Positions 1 to 8,271 of a stretch of DNA of 64,000 bases are shown here, piece by piece. Location of the stretch: positions 1-64,000 of the forward strand of contig NZ_JACIDK010000004.1 in assembly GCF_014196295.1 (NCBI RefSeq), written 5' to 3'. Under the pieces are notes generated by a model. The model ran no database searches and had not been told where the DNA came from. It saw only the letters and a list, made by a program, of their open reading frames with translations. The stretch is from Phenylobacterium haematophilum. Its GTDB lineage: Bacteria > Pseudomonadota > Alphaproteobacteria > Caulobacterales > Caulobacteraceae. The position numbers and the translations under genes are program-made. The first letter of the stretch is position 1. Every line of letters begins with the position of its first letter.

Positions 1-165
1 TACAAGCAGCGCTTCGCCAATCCGTTCGTCGCCGCTTCCCGCGGCTACATCGACGATGTCATCATGCCGCACTCCACTCGCCGGCGCATCGCCAATGCGC
101 TGAAGAACCTCCAGGGAAAGCAACTCGCCAATCCCTGGAAGAAACACGACAACATCCCGCTGTAG
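1..165 (+). CDS. pccB: Propionyl-CoA carboxylase beta subunit, C-terminal end (partial)
   Basis: The window opens inside this gene; the last 54 codons are present and end in TAG. The tail reads RFANPFVAASRGYIDDVIMP and closes with NPWKKHDNIPL, which is the typical C-terminus of the carboxyltransferase beta subunit of propionyl-CoA carboxylase. That subunit moves CO2 from biotin to propionyl-CoA, giving methylmalonyl-CoA. The gene for the biotin-carrying alpha subunit starts 10 bases downstream on the same strand, which supports the call. Family assignment is firm; acyl-CoA preference (propionyl versus acetyl) is inferred from the partner. Confidence 0.9.
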   Translation, partial: YKQRFANPFVAASRGYIDDVIMPHSTRRRIANALKNLQGKQLANPWKKHDNIPL

Positions 166-175
166 GTCGCGCTTT

Positions 176-2152
176 ATGTTCACGAAAATCCTGATCGCCA
201 ACCGCGGCGAGATCGCGGTTCGCATCATCAAGACCTGCCGCCGGATGGGCATCGCCACGGTCGTCGTCTACTCCGAGGCCGACGCAGACTCGATGGCCGT
301 CGAGATGGCCGACGAGAGCGTCTTCATCGGCGGCTCGCCCGCCGCCGAGAGCTATCTGGTCGCCGACAAGATCGTCGCCGCCTGCCGCGCCACCGGCGCC
401 CAGGCTGTGCACCCGGGCTTCGGCTTCCTTTCCGAGAACGCCGGCTTCGCCAAGCGGCTGGCCGACGAGGGCATTGTCTTCATCGGTCCCAACCCCAAGG
501 CCATCGAGGCCATGGGCGATAAGATCGAGAGCAAGAAGTTCGCAGCCAAGGCCGGCGTCTCCACGGTCCCCGGACATGTCGGCGAGATCGACGACGTCGC
601 CCACGCCCTCAAGATAGCCGCCGACATCGGCTATCCGGTGATGATCAAGGCCAGCGCCGGCGGGGGCGGCAAGGGCATCCGCGTCGCCTGGAACCAGCAG
701 GACGTGGAAGAAGGCTTCCCGGCCGTCCGCGCCGAGGCCAAGGCCAGCTTCGGCGACGACCGGATCTTCATCGAGAAGTTCATCGAGAGCCCGCGCCACA
801 TCGAGATCCAGGTCCTCGGCGACAAGCACGGGAACGTGGTCCACCTGTTCGAGCGCGAATGCTCGATCCAGCGCCGTAATCAGAAGGTCATCGAGGAGGC
901 CCCCTCCCCGCTGCTGGACGAGGCCACCCGCGCCGCGATGGGCGCGCAGGCCGTCGCCCTGGCCCAGGCCGTCAACTACGACAGCGCCGGCACCGTCGAG
1001 TTCGTCGCCGGTCAGGACAAGAGCTTCTTCTTCTTGGAGATGAACACTCGCCTGCAGGTCGAACATCCGGTCACCGAACTGATCACCGGCGTCGACCTGG
1101 TCGAGCAGATGATCCGCGTGGCCTACGGCGAGAAGCTCGCCTTCCAGCAGTCGGACCTCTCGATCAACGGCTGGGCCATCGAAAGCCGCATCTACGCCGA
1201 AGACCCCTATCGCGGCTTCCTGCCGTCGATCGGCCGCCTGGTCCGCTACTCGCCGCCGCATGAGGGCGAGGCCGGCGCCGCCAAGGTCCGCAATGACGCG
1301 GGCGTGCGCGAAGGCGACGAGATCTCGATGTTCTACGATCCGATGATCTCCAAGCTCTCGACCTGGGGGCCGGACCGCAAGGGCGCCATCGCCGCCATGG
1401 GCCGCGCGCTTGAGGACTTCCACATCGAGGGCCTGGGCCAGAACATCCCGTTCCTGGCCGCGGTCATGGACCAGGAGCGGTTCGTCTCCGGCAAGCTCTC
1501 GACCAACTACATCAAGGACGAGTTCCCCGACGGATTCCACGGCGTCGAGCCGACGGCCGCGCAGCGCGACCTTATGGCCGCGACGGCCTGCGCCATGCAC
1601 CGCCGCCTCACCGCCCGCTCCGCGCCCCAGCTGGTGCGCGAGGAATGGGTGGTGATCGCCGGCCCCGACCATCGCAAGGTCCGCGTCACCAACGGCGGCG
1701 ACCACGTCACGGTCGCCTTCGAGGACGGCCGGGCCCTCCAGCTCACCGAGATCAACTGGCGTCCGGGCCTGCCCCTCTTCAAGGCAAAGCTCGACGGTCG
1801 CCCCTTCACCGCCAGCGTCAAGCCGGCGGCCGAGGGCTTCATGATCCGCCACCGGGCCGCTCTCGCCCACGTGCTGGTGCTGACCCCGCGCTCGGCCGAG
1901 TTGCACCAGAAGCTGCCGCCCAAGCAGGCGGCCGACACGTCCAAGATGATCCTCTCGCCGATGCCCGGCCTCGTCGTCAGCCTCGACGTCGAACCGGGCC
2001 AGACTGTCCAGGCCGGCCAGGCCGTCGCCGTCGTCGAAGCCATGAAGATGCAGAACATCATCCGGGCCGAGCGCGAGGGCGTGGTCAAGACGGTCGGTCC
2101 CAAGGCCGGCGACTCCGTCGCCGCCGACGAAGTCCTCGTGGAGTTCGCATGA
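176..2152 (+). CDS. pccA: Propionyl-CoA carboxylase alpha subunit (biotin carboxylase plus biotin carrier)
   Basis: A 658-residue cytoplasmic enzyme subunit that carboxylates its own biotin using ATP and bicarbonate. It opens with FTKILIANRGEIAVRII, the biotin carboxylase N-domain. The ATP-grasp glycine loop SAGGGGKG has its lysine at about residue 166, and EMNTRLQVEHPVTE lies in the catalytic domain to about residue 445. A linker/BT domain follows, then a biotinyl domain from about residue 590. The biotinylation motif EAMKMQN puts the acceptor lysine at 624, 34 residues from the end as is usual. ATG start is at 176, with no strong ribosome-binding site, suggesting coupling to pccB. Its stop overlaps the next start by 4 bases. 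Together with pccB it feeds propionyl-CoA from odd-chain, branched-chain or sterol catabolism into methylmalonyl-CoA. Confidence 0.96.
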   Translation: MFTKILIANRGEIAVRIIKTCRRMGIATVVVYSEADADSMAVEMADESVFIGGSPAAESYLVADKIVAACRATGAQAVHPGFGFLSENAGFAKRLADEGIVFIGPNPKAIEAMGDKIESKKFAAKAGVSTVPGHVGEIDDVAHALKIAADIGYPVMIKASAGGGGKGIRVAWNQQDVEEGFPAVRAEAKASFGDDRIFIEKFIESPRHIEIQVLGDKHGNVVHLFERECSIQRRNQKVIEEAPSPLLDEATRAAMGAQAVALAQAVNYDSAGTVEFVAGQDKSFFFLEMNTRLQVEHPVTELITGVDLVEQMIRVAYGEKLAFQQSDLSINGWAIESRIYAEDPYRGFLPSIGRLVRYSPPHEGEAGAAKVRNDAGVREGDEISMFYDPMISKLSTWGPDRKGAIAAMGRALEDFHIEGLGQNIPFLAAVMDQERFVSGKLSTNYIKDEFPDGFHGVEPTAAQRDLMAATACAMHRRLTARSAPQLVREEWVVIAGPDHRKVRVTNGGDHVTVAFEDGRALQLTEINWRPGLPLFKAKLDGRPFTASVKPAAEGFMIRHRAALAHVLVLTPRSAELHQKLPPKQAADTSKMILSPMPGLVVSLDVEPGQTVQAGQAVAVVEAMKMQNIIRAEREGVVKTVGPKAGDSVAADEVLVEFA

Positions 2153-2547
2153 TGCAGCCCCCCAGCCACGCCCACAGCATTCCGCTCGGCGAAGTGATGC
2201 GCCGCCTCGACCTCACGGCCCGGGCGATCCGCTATTATGAGGAGCTCGGCCTGGTCCAGGCCGGCCGCGACCAGCTCAACCGCCGCCGCTACGACGAGGA
2301 CGCGCTCGCGCGGCTCGGCGCCATCGCCGAGTTCCGGCGTGCGGGCCTGTCGCTCGACGACATCGCCGCCATCCTAAGCCGTCAGGACGCCGGCGGCGAC
2401 CGTAGCGCCCACATCGACTACGCCGTCTCACGCCTGTCGGAACGCCTGAAGGTGCTGGAACAGGAACGCCGCGAGGCAGAGGCCGCGCTCAGCGCCCTGC
2501 TCGTGCACCGCCAGACCGCCCCCTGGCCGCAGGAGATGCGGGCATGA
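2149..2547 (+). CDS. MerR-family transcriptional regulator
   Basis: A 132-residue protein starting at one of two tandem ATGs (2149 or 2152), overlapping the pccA stop by 4 bases. The N-terminal winged helix-turn-helix (about residues 13-80) shows [20 protein letters not shown] then EELGLV and RRRYDEDAL, classic MerR signatures. A coiled-coil segment ([19 protein letters not shown]) follows and would form the dimer. There is no cysteine cluster for metals and no large ligand-binding domain, so the signal is unknown. It is sandwiched by 4-base overlaps between pccA and bioB, so it must be co-transcribed with them. Control of propionyl-CoA or biotin genes is an inference from that position. MerR proteins of this size near acyl-CoA genes are known, but the effector here cannot be read from sequence. 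Confidence 0.9.
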   Translation: MMQPPSHAHSIPLGEVMRRLDLTARAIRYYEELGLVQAGRDQLNRRRYDEDALARLGAIAEFRRAGLSLDDIAAILSRQDAGGDRSAHIDYAVSRLSERLKVLEQERREAEAALSALLVHRQTAPWPQEMRA

Positions 2548-3578
2548 GGTTCGATCCCGCAGAGCCGCGCCACGACTGGACGCTGTCCGAGGTCGAGGGT
2601 CTGTTCGAGCTGCCGTTCATGGAGCTGGTGTTCGAGGCGGCGGCGGTGCACCGGACCTGGTTCGACCCGAGCGAGGTGCAGCTGTCGCAGCTGCTCAGCG
2701 TCAAGACCGGCGGCTGCGCCGAGAACTGCGGCTACTGCAGCCAGAGCCAGCACTTCGACACCGGCGTGAAGGCCGGCAAGCTGATGGACGCCACGACCGT
2801 CATCGCCGCGGCGATGGAGGCCAAGGCCGGCGGGGCCCAGCGCTTCTGCATGGGCGCGGCCTGGCGCGACCTGAAGGACCGCGACGTGCCGAAGGTGGCG
2901 GCGATGATCTCGGGCGTGAAGGCGCTGGGTCTGGAGACCTGCGCCACGCTCGGCATGCTGACCCGCGACCAGGCCCAGTCGCTGAAGGACGCCGGCCTCG
3001 ACTACTACAACCACAACCTCGACACCGGCCCCGACTACTACGACCAGGTGGTCACCACCCGCACCTACCAGGACCGGCTCGACACCCTGGAGGCCGTGCG
3101 CTCGGTGGGCATGAACACCTGCTGCGGCGGCATCGTCGGCATGGGCGAGACCCGCACCGACCGCGCCGGCCTGCTGCACGCCCTGGCCACCCTGCCCGAG
3201 CATCCGAACTCGCTGCCCATCAACGACCTGATGCCGATCCCCGGCACCCCGCTGGGAAACTCCGAGGCGGTCGATCCGCTGGAGTTCGTGCGGATGATCG
3301 CCGTGGCCCGCATCGTCTGCCCCAAGACCGTGGTCCGGCTCTCGGCCGGCCGCGAGCACATGTCCAGAGAACTGCAGGCGCTCTGCTTCCTGGCCGGCGC
3401 CAACTCGATGTTCATCGGCGGCAAGCTGCTCACCACCGCCAACCCCGACAAGGACACCGACGCGGCTCTGATGGCCGACCTCGGCCTGCGCCCCATGACG
3501 ATGGGCGAGCCGCGCCAGCGCGTCGACCTGTCGGAAGCTAGGCATGGCCTAGTCGGCGCCGACGCCGACATCGCCTGA
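2544..3578 (+). CDS. bioB: Biotin synthase
   Basis: A 344-residue radical-SAM enzyme that inserts sulfur into dethiobiotin, the last step of biotin synthesis. The 4Fe-4S/SAM motif is C58-x3-C62-x2-C65 in the sequence [13 protein letters not shown]. Other family marks are [26 protein letters not shown], and RLSAGRE near the C-terminus with its conserved arginine. Length and motif order match the family. It starts at ATG 2544, overlapping the merR-type gene by 4 bases, and ends just before a strong intrinsic terminator. Placing biotin synthase behind a biotin-dependent carboxylase gene would couple cofactor supply to enzyme. The other bio genes are not in the window. Confidence 0.96.
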   Translation: MRFDPAEPRHDWTLSEVEGLFELPFMELVFEAAAVHRTWFDPSEVQLSQLLSVKTGGCAENCGYCSQSQHFDTGVKAGKLMDATTVIAAAMEAKAGGAQRFCMGAAWRDLKDRDVPKVAAMISGVKALGLETCATLGMLTRDQAQSLKDAGLDYYNHNLDTGPDYYDQVVTTRTYQDRLDTLEAVRSVGMNTCCGGIVGMGETRTDRAGLLHALATLPEHPNSLPINDLMPIPGTPLGNSEAVDPLEFVRMIAVARIVCPKTVVRLSAGREHMSRELQALCFLAGANSMFIGGKLLTTANPDKDTDAALMADLGLRPMTMGEPRQRVDLSEARHGLVGADADIA

Positions 3579-3586
3579 CAAAGTGC

Positions 3587-3623
3587 GGCGGGTCCCGGGG
3601 GCATCCGGGACCCGCCAGTTTTT
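3587..3623 (+). terminator. Intrinsic terminator after bioB
   Basis: A perfect 12-bp stem (GGCGGGTCCCGG at 3587-3598 with its complement at 3605-3616) encloses a 6-base loop. Two bases later comes a run of five T (3619-3623). It begins 9 bases after the bioB stop and should end the pccB-pccA-merR-bioB transcript. Confidence 0.93.
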
Positions 3624-3657
3624 GCGCGGGTTGGCGCGCGGCGTAGACACACGGTTC

Positions 3658-3671
3658 TGATAACGTTGTCA
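3658..3671. promoter_or_regulatory. LacI-type operator upstream of the first LacI gene
   Basis: TGATAACGTTGTCA is a 14-bp palindrome with one mismatched pair, centred on CpG as LacI-family sites usually are. It lies 92 bases before the TTG start of the LacI gene at 3763, between the bioB terminator and that gene, so autoregulation is the simplest reading. Which of the two neighbouring LacI proteins binds is not known. Confidence 0.6.
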
Positions 3672-3762
3672 ATCACAACCTAAGAGCGCCGCTCGACAAC
3701 ACCGGCTTGTCGCCGAATGCAAAGCGCGCGAGAGCTTTCCTTCCGTTCGGCTGGAGATTGGC

Positions 3763-4809
3763 TTGTCCCGGCAACCGACGATCAAGGACGTCGCCACCAA
3801 GGCCGAGGTGTCCTTCAAGACGGTCTCGCGGGTGCTGAACCGCGAGCCCCACGTCCGCAAGGAGGTTCGCGATCGCGTGCTGGCCGCGGCCGCCGCCCTC
3901 GATTACCGGCCCAACAACGCCGCCCGCGGCCTGACCGGCGGCCGCTCGCGCCTGATCGGCTTTCTCTACGACAATCCGAACTACAGCTACGTGACCCAAG
4001 GCGAGGCCGGCGCCCTGCTCCGTTGCCGCGAGGCCGGCTATCATCTGGTCGTGGAACCGATCGACTCCCAGGCCGACGTCGCCCGGCAGATCGAGCAGAT
4101 TATCTCCAGCCTACGCCTCGACGGCGTCATCCTCACCCCGCCGATCAGCGATGCCCCAGCCGCCCTGGCGACGCTCGACAGGCTCGGCGTCGCCCATGTC
4201 CGCATCGCCCCCAGCGCGGCGCGCGAGGCCGCCCCCTGCGTCTTCATCGACGACGAGGCCGCCGCTTACGCCCTCACCCGCCACCTGATCGAGCTCGGCC
4301 ATAAGGCGATCGGATTCGTGCAGGGCCACCCCGATCATGGCGCTTCGCGGCAGCGCCAGGCGGGCTTCGAACGAGCGATGGCGCAGGCCGGACTCGCCAT
4401 TCCTGCTCAGCTCATCGCCCAGGGCTACTTCACCTTCGAGTCCGGCATGGCGGCCGGAGAAGCGCTGCTCTCGCAGCGTGAGCGTCCGACCGCCGTCTTC
4501 GCCGCCAATGACAAGATGGCGCTCGGCGTCCTGGCCGCCGCCCGCCGGCTGGGACTATCGGCGCCCGCCGATCTCGCCCTCGCGGGCTTCGACGACAATC
4601 GCGTCTCACGTCTCAGTTCGCCGCAGCTCACCACCGCCCACCAGCCGGTCGACGTCATGTGCGCGGCCGCCGCCGACATGCTGGTCGCGCTCGCTGGAGG
4701 GGAGACGCTGGACCAGCCCACGCTGCAACTACCGTTCGAGATCGAGGTCCGCGCATCGAGCGCGGCGCCGCCTAGAGCGCCGCTGTCGAGCCCCGCATCA
4801 GCAGTGTGA
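3763..4809 (+). CDS. LacI-family transcriptional repressor
   Basis: A 348-residue DNA-binding sugar sensor. The N-terminal HTH (about residues 5-50) shows TIKDVATKAEVS and KTVSRVLNREPHV. The hinge region follows (YRPNNAARGL), then a periplasmic-binding-protein-like effector domain from about residue 62, with TAVFAANDKMALGVL and LALAGFDDN typical of the fold. The start chosen is TTG at 3763 because the HTH begins 5 residues later and no nearer ATG fits. The gene reads toward a second LacI gene on the other strand and their 3' ends overlap by 38 bases. A CpG-centred palindrome upstream suggests autoregulation. The inducer is unknown; the neighbouring sorbosone/glucose dehydrogenase suggests a sugar or sugar lactone. 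Confidence 0.94.
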   Translation: MSRQPTIKDVATKAEVSFKTVSRVLNREPHVRKEVRDRVLAAAAALDYRPNNAARGLTGGRSRLIGFLYDNPNYSYVTQGEAGALLRCREAGYHLVVEPIDSQADVARQIEQIISSLRLDGVILTPPISDAPAALATLDRLGVAHVRIAPSAAREAAPCVFIDDEAAAYALTRHLIELGHKAIGFVQGHPDHGASRQRQAGFERAMAQAGLAIPAQLIAQGYFTFESGMAAGEALLSQRERPTAVFAANDKMALGVLAAARRLGLSAPADLALAGFDDNRVSRLSSPQLTTAHQPVDVMCAAAADMLVALAGGETLDQPTLQLPFEIEVRASSAAPPRAPLSSPASAV

Positions 4810-5779
4810 AGTCGAGTTGCTGGGAACGGGCGGTCAGCTCGCCGGTCTCCACCATGTCGATGATCGCGGCGGCCGCGGCCGCGCCCATCGCCCGCACCGG
4901 TTGGCGCACCGTCGTCAGTTGCGGCCAGGCCAGTTCGGCGATCTCGCCCCCATCGAAGCCGGCCACCGAGAGGTTCCCCGGCGCCGACAGCCCCAGCCGC
5001 TGGGCCGCGGCCATCACCCCCAGCGCCATGTCGTCGTTGCCAGCGAAGATCGCGCTCGGCGGCTCAGCCAGGCGCAGCAGAGCTTCACCCGCCGCCTCGC
5101 CGCTCTCGAACATGAAATCGCCGCCAGCCTCCAGCTCGGGATCGTTGGCCACGCCGCGCTCGGCCAGCGCCCGGCGATAGCCGGCGAGCCGCCAGGCCGA
5201 CGCTCCGTGGCCGGCCGGGCCGCCGACAAAGCCGATGCGACGATGTCCGAGATCCAGCAACGCCGCTGTCATCGCCCGGGCCGCCTCCATCTCGTCGATC
5301 GCCACGCACGCGCCGCGTGCGGGCTCGACGCTCGGCGCCAGCCGCGCATAGGGCGTGCGGGCGCGCTCCAGCGCGTCCAACGCCGCCAGGTTGTCGCTCA
5401 TCGGCGGCGCCAGCAGAAAGCCGTCCGGCCGCAACGCCGCCAGCGCCGACGTCACCGGCGCGTCGGTCACTTCGTCGCCCTCGTCGTAGGGCTGAACGAC
5501 CAGGTGATACCCCGCCGCCCGGCAGCGCTCGACCGCTCCCTGCTGCACCTCGGCGAGATAGTCCGAGATCAACTCAGGCGCCGGCATGCAGATCAGGAAC
5601 GAACGCGCGCCCGGCAGGCCGCGGGCGAAAACGTTGCGCCGATAGCCCAGCGCCTCGATCGCCGCCTGGACCTTCTCGCGGGCCTGGGCGCTGACGTGAC
5701 GCTCGCCGTTCAGCACGCGCGACACCGTCATCACCGACAGCCCTGCGCGCGCCGCCACGTCCTTGATCGTCGTCGTCAC
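4772..5779 (-). CDS. LacI-family transcriptional repressor (paralogue of the convergent gene)
   Basis: A 335-residue LacI protein starting at GTG 5779, with a purine-rich AAGGGCGAG upstream. The HTH has TIKDVAARAGLSVMTVSRVL, then the hinge YRRNVFARGL. The effector domain carries FLICMPAPE, DGFLLAPPMSDN, SAIFAGNDDMALGVM and LSVAGFDGG. It is plainly related to the facing LacI gene: both have the PPISD/PPMSD strand and the FxFESG...AGEALL segment. They therefore look like an old inverted duplication that has diverged. Their C-terminal codons overlap on opposite strands (4772-4809). It is transcribed away from the dehydrogenase at 6111, with a carboxylesterase remnant between. Target and inducer are unknown. 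Confidence 0.93.
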   Translation of the reverse strand: MTTTIKDVAARAGLSVMTVSRVLNGERHVSAQAREKVQAAIEALGYRRNVFARGLPGARSFLICMPAPELISDYLAEVQQGAVERCRAAGYHLVVQPYDEGDEVTDAPVTSALAALRPDGFLLAPPMSDNLAALDALERARTPYARLAPSVEPARGACVAIDEMEAARAMTAALLDLGHRRIGFVGGPAGHGASAWRLAGYRRALAERGVANDPELEAGGDFMFESGEAAGEALLRLAEPPSAIFAGNDDMALGVMAAAQRLGLSAPGNLSVAGFDGGEIAELAWPQLTTVRQPVRAMGAAAAAAIIDMVETGELTARSQQLDFTLLMRGSTAAL

Positions 5780-5852
5780 GCTGGCTCGCCCTTCATCCGC
5801 GCAGATATAACGTGGATTCTCGCAGGCGGCCGCTTCCTGCGCCCTCGCGCCG

Positions 5853-6020
5853 TCATTGCTTGAGGACCGCGACGCCCCGGTCGGGCGGCAACTTGCGCAA
5901 CGCCGCCAGGGCCGCAGCGTCCTCGCCTTCGATCCCGACGCTCTTGGCGAACGCCAGGCCGCCCTGCTCACCCCGGATTGATATTGCCGCCGCTCCCCCG
6001 GACTCGATGCGTCCGCACAC
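5853..6020 (-). pseudogene. Carboxylesterase (type B) remnant
   Basis: Read on the minus strand, this stretch encodes an ESGGAAA element resembling the nucleophile elbow of type-B carboxylesterases. About 15 residues later it encodes GLAFAKSVGIEGEDAAALAA followed by LRKLPP, which closely matches the AGVAFAKSLGI...AAALAALRALP region of those enzymes. It then stops at TGA (5855-5853). There is no start, no N-terminal half and no C-terminal half, and an in-frame TGA lies just upstream. I read it as a decayed, internally deleted esterase gene in an otherwise non-coding 330-base gap (5780-6110). The match is from memory of the family and the fragment is short, so chance resemblance in GC-rich DNA is possible. 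Confidence 0.5.
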
Positions 6021-6040
6021 CCGTCAGCGTCGTTAGACGG
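6021..6040. promoter_or_regulatory. Inverted repeat upstream of the dehydrogenase gene
   Basis: CCGTC and GACGG arms surround a 10-base centre (AGCGTCGTTA), about 70 bases before the dehydrogenase ATG at 6111. It could be a regulator site for that gene, but the arms are only 5 bp. The rest of the 5780-6110 gap holds the esterase remnant and the start region of the second LacI gene. Confidence 0.25.
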
Positions 6041-6110
6041 TGTAGTCGCCGCGCTGGCGCGAGCCTTCGCCAAGTGGTCAAGTAATCTCGTTCCGTCAAA
6101 GGCCTCCGTC

Positions 6111-7442
6111 ATGATCCCGCTGAAGTCCGCCCTGAGCCGCGTCGGCCCGCCGCTGGCCGCCCTTGCCCTCGCCGCTTGTGGGCAGGGCTCGGCGGATCCG
6201 TTCGCGGGCTTCGGCGCCACGCCGCAGTTGCCGCCGCCGAAGTCGAGCCTGATCCCGACGCTGAACGCCCGCCAGGCGGTGGGCTGGCCGCCGGGCGCCG
6301 CGCCGGTCGCGCCCGCGGGCTTCACCGTCACCCGGTACGCCGGCGACCTGACGCATCCGCGATGGCTGCTGGTGATGCCTAACGGGGACGTGCTGGTGTC
6401 CGAAGCGTCGTCAGAGCCGGCGAAGGACAAGGGCGTCACCGCCATGATCGCCAATCTGCTGCAGAAGAAGGCCGGCGCGATCATGGAGAGCCCCAACCGG
6501 ATCACCCTGCTGCGCGACAGCGACGGCGACGGCGTCGCCGAGGTGCGTTCCACCTTCGCCGAGGGTCTGAAGCGGCCGTTCGGCATGACCCTGACCGGCG
6601 GAAAGCTCTATGTCGCCAACGACGACGCCGTCGTGGCCTTTCCTTATGTCGACGGTCAGACCCAGATCACCGGCGTCGGCGAGAAGGTCTTCGACCTGCC
6701 CGGCGGCCCCATCAACCACCACTGGACCAAGAACGTCGTCGCCAGTCCGGACGGGACCAAGCTCTACGCGACCGTCGGCTCGAACTCCAACGTGGGCGAG
6801 AACGGCATCGAAAACGAGATCAACCGCGCCGCGGTGATCGTCTATCCCCTGCCCGCCGGTCCCGCGCGGGTGTTCGCCTCGGGCCTGCGCAACCCCAACG
6901 GCCTGGACTTCGAGCCGACCACCGGCACGCCTTGGACCGCGGTCAACGAGCGCGACATGCTCGGCGACGACCTGGTCCCCGACTACATGACCAGCCTGCA
7001 GGACGGCGGCTTCTACGGCTGGCCCTACAGCTATTTCGGCCAGCACGTGGACGCACGGGTGAAGCCCCAGCGCCCCGACCTCGTCGCCAAGGCCATCGTC
7101 CCCGACTACGCCCTGGGCTCGCACACCGCCTCGCTGGGGCTCGCCTTCTATAAAGCCGACGCCTTCCCGGCCCGTTACAAGGGCGGTGTGTTCATCGGCC
7201 AGCACGGCTCGTGGAACCGCAAGCCGCCCAGCGGCTATCGCGTGGTCTTCGTTCCCTTTGCTAACGGCAAGCCCAGCGGCCCGCCCGAAGCCTTCCTGAC
7301 CGGCTTCCTCGACGCCAAGGACCATGCGCAGGGCCGGCCCGTCGGCGTCGCCGTCGACAAGACCGGAGCCCTGCTGGTCGCCGACGATGTCGGCAAGGCG
7401 GTGTGGCGCGTGGCCCCGTCCCCTACTGGAACGTCCAGGTAA
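6111..7442 (+). CDS. L-sorbosone/glucose dehydrogenase-like PQQ beta-propeller lipoprotein
   Basis: A 443-residue exported protein. The N-terminus is a lipoprotein signal with lipobox LAAC (cysteine 23), so the mature protein should be membrane-anchored in the periplasm. The body is the glucose/sorbosone dehydrogenase six-bladed propeller. Motifs include HPRWLLVMPNGDVLVSE, RITLLRDSDGDGVAE, GLRNPNGLDF, NERDMLGDDLVPDYMTSL, GFYGWPYSYFG and FIGQHGSWNR. Family members oxidise aldoses or sorbosone with PQQ and pass electrons to the respiratory chain. Many homologues have no tested substrate and PQQ binding here is not proven. It stands alone on its strand downstream of a LacI pair, which may control it. 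A small hairpin (CCCAC-ACAC-GTGGG) follows the stop but lacks a clear T-run. Confidence 0.88.
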   Translation: MIPLKSALSRVGPPLAALALAACGQGSADPFAGFGATPQLPPPKSSLIPTLNARQAVGWPPGAAPVAPAGFTVTRYAGDLTHPRWLLVMPNGDVLVSEASSEPAKDKGVTAMIANLLQKKAGAIMESPNRITLLRDSDGDGVAEVRSTFAEGLKRPFGMTLTGGKLYVANDDAVVAFPYVDGQTQITGVGEKVFDLPGGPINHHWTKNVVASPDGTKLYATVGSNSNVGENGIENEINRAAVIVYPLPAGPARVFASGLRNPNGLDFEPTTGTPWTAVNERDMLGDDLVPDYMTSLQDGGFYGWPYSYFGQHVDARVKPQRPDLVAKAIVPDYALGSHTASLGLAFYKADAFPARYKGGVFIGQHGSWNRKPPSGYRVVFVPFANGKPSGPPEAFLTGFLDAKDHAQGRPVGVAVDKTGALLVADDVGKAVWRVAPSPTGTSR

Positions 7443-7521
7443 GGCCGACGCCCACACACGTGGGTGTTAAGCTTGGCCGCGAAGGCGGTCAGTTGGTCGT
7501 AAGCACCCGCCCTGCGCGGCG

Positions 7522-8220
7522 TCAGACCCGGCCGGTCACCGGCAGCAGCGCGCCGGTCACCGCCCTCGCCTCTTCCGAAGCCAGGAACAGGATCGCCGCG
7601 GCCAGGTCGGCTGGCGTGACCCAGGCGCTGAAGTCGGCGTCCGGCATGTCGGCGCGGTTGGTCGGGGTGTCGATGATCGAGGGCAGCACGGCGTTGACGG
7701 TCACGCCGTCGGCCTTCAGCTCCTCGGCCAGGGCCTCGGTCAGCTTGTGGACCCCGGCTTTGGAGGCCGCGTAGGCGCCCATGCCCATCGAGGCCTTCAG
7801 CGCGCCGTTGGCGCCGACATTGACGATGCGGCCGCTGGCGCTGCGCTTGAGGTGCGGAATGGCCGCGCGGCTGGCGTTGGTCGCTGTCAGTACGTTCATC
7901 CGGAACAACTGATGCCAGGTCTCCCAGGAGCCCTCTTCCAGCGTTTCCCAGCGGAAACCGCCGGCGACGTTGACCAGGACGTCAAGCCGGCCGAAGTGCC
8001 GGTCGACCGCATCGACCGCCGCGCCCGCGGCCGCCGCGTCGGTCAGATCGACCCCGCCGAGGATCATGCCCTCGGGACCGCAATCGTCCCCCAGGCCCTC
8101 GGGCGGGATCTTCGCATAGTCGATGAGCGCGACCCGCGCGCCTTTGGCCGCAGCGGCGCGCGCCACAGCCGAGCCCAGCACGCCGAACGCGCCCGTGATT
8201 GCATAGACGCGTCCGGCCAT
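7522..8220 (-). CDS. Short-chain dehydrogenase/reductase
   Basis: A 232-residue Rossmann-fold oxidoreductase. The cofactor loop is ITGAFGVLGSAVA (TGxxxGxG type) and the NAG-equivalent motif is NVAGG. The catalytic pair is in GAYAASKAGVHK. Aspartate after beta-2 (LIDYA) favours NAD(H). The catalytic serine usually found about 13 residues before the tyrosine is missing: the strand reads IVNVGANGA, so Ala/Asn/Gly occupy that site. Some SDR subfamilies work without the serine, but this makes the activity uncertain. The C-terminal end ITGALLPVTGR is typical. It lies 51 bases downstream of the thiolase gene on the same strand and may be co-transcribed with it, hinting at acyl-CoA or ketone chemistry. 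Confidence 0.88.
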   Translation of the reverse strand: MAGRVYAITGAFGVLGSAVARAAAAKGARVALIDYAKIPPEGLGDDCGPEGMILGGVDLTDAAAAGAAVDAVDRHFGRLDVLVNVAGGFRWETLEEGSWETWHQLFRMNVLTATNASRAAIPHLKRSASGRIVNVGANGALKASMGMGAYAASKAGVHKLTEALAEELKADGVTVNAVLPSIIDTPTNRADMPDADFSAWVTPADLAAAILFLASEEARAVTGALLPVTGRV

Positions 8221-8271
8221 GAGGGTTCTCCTGGAACTGCGACCCGGCTCCGTCCGGAACCGGGACAGGCC

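Noticed and set aside
4337..5863. 508-codon plus-strand frame over the LacI pair
   Set aside because: It spans two unrelated genes on opposite strands and has no recognisable domain; the LacI frames explain the sequence.
7447..7470. CCCAC-ACAC-GTGGG hairpin after the sorbosone dehydrogenase gene
   Set aside because: Only 5 pairs and no T-run; not enough to call a terminator.
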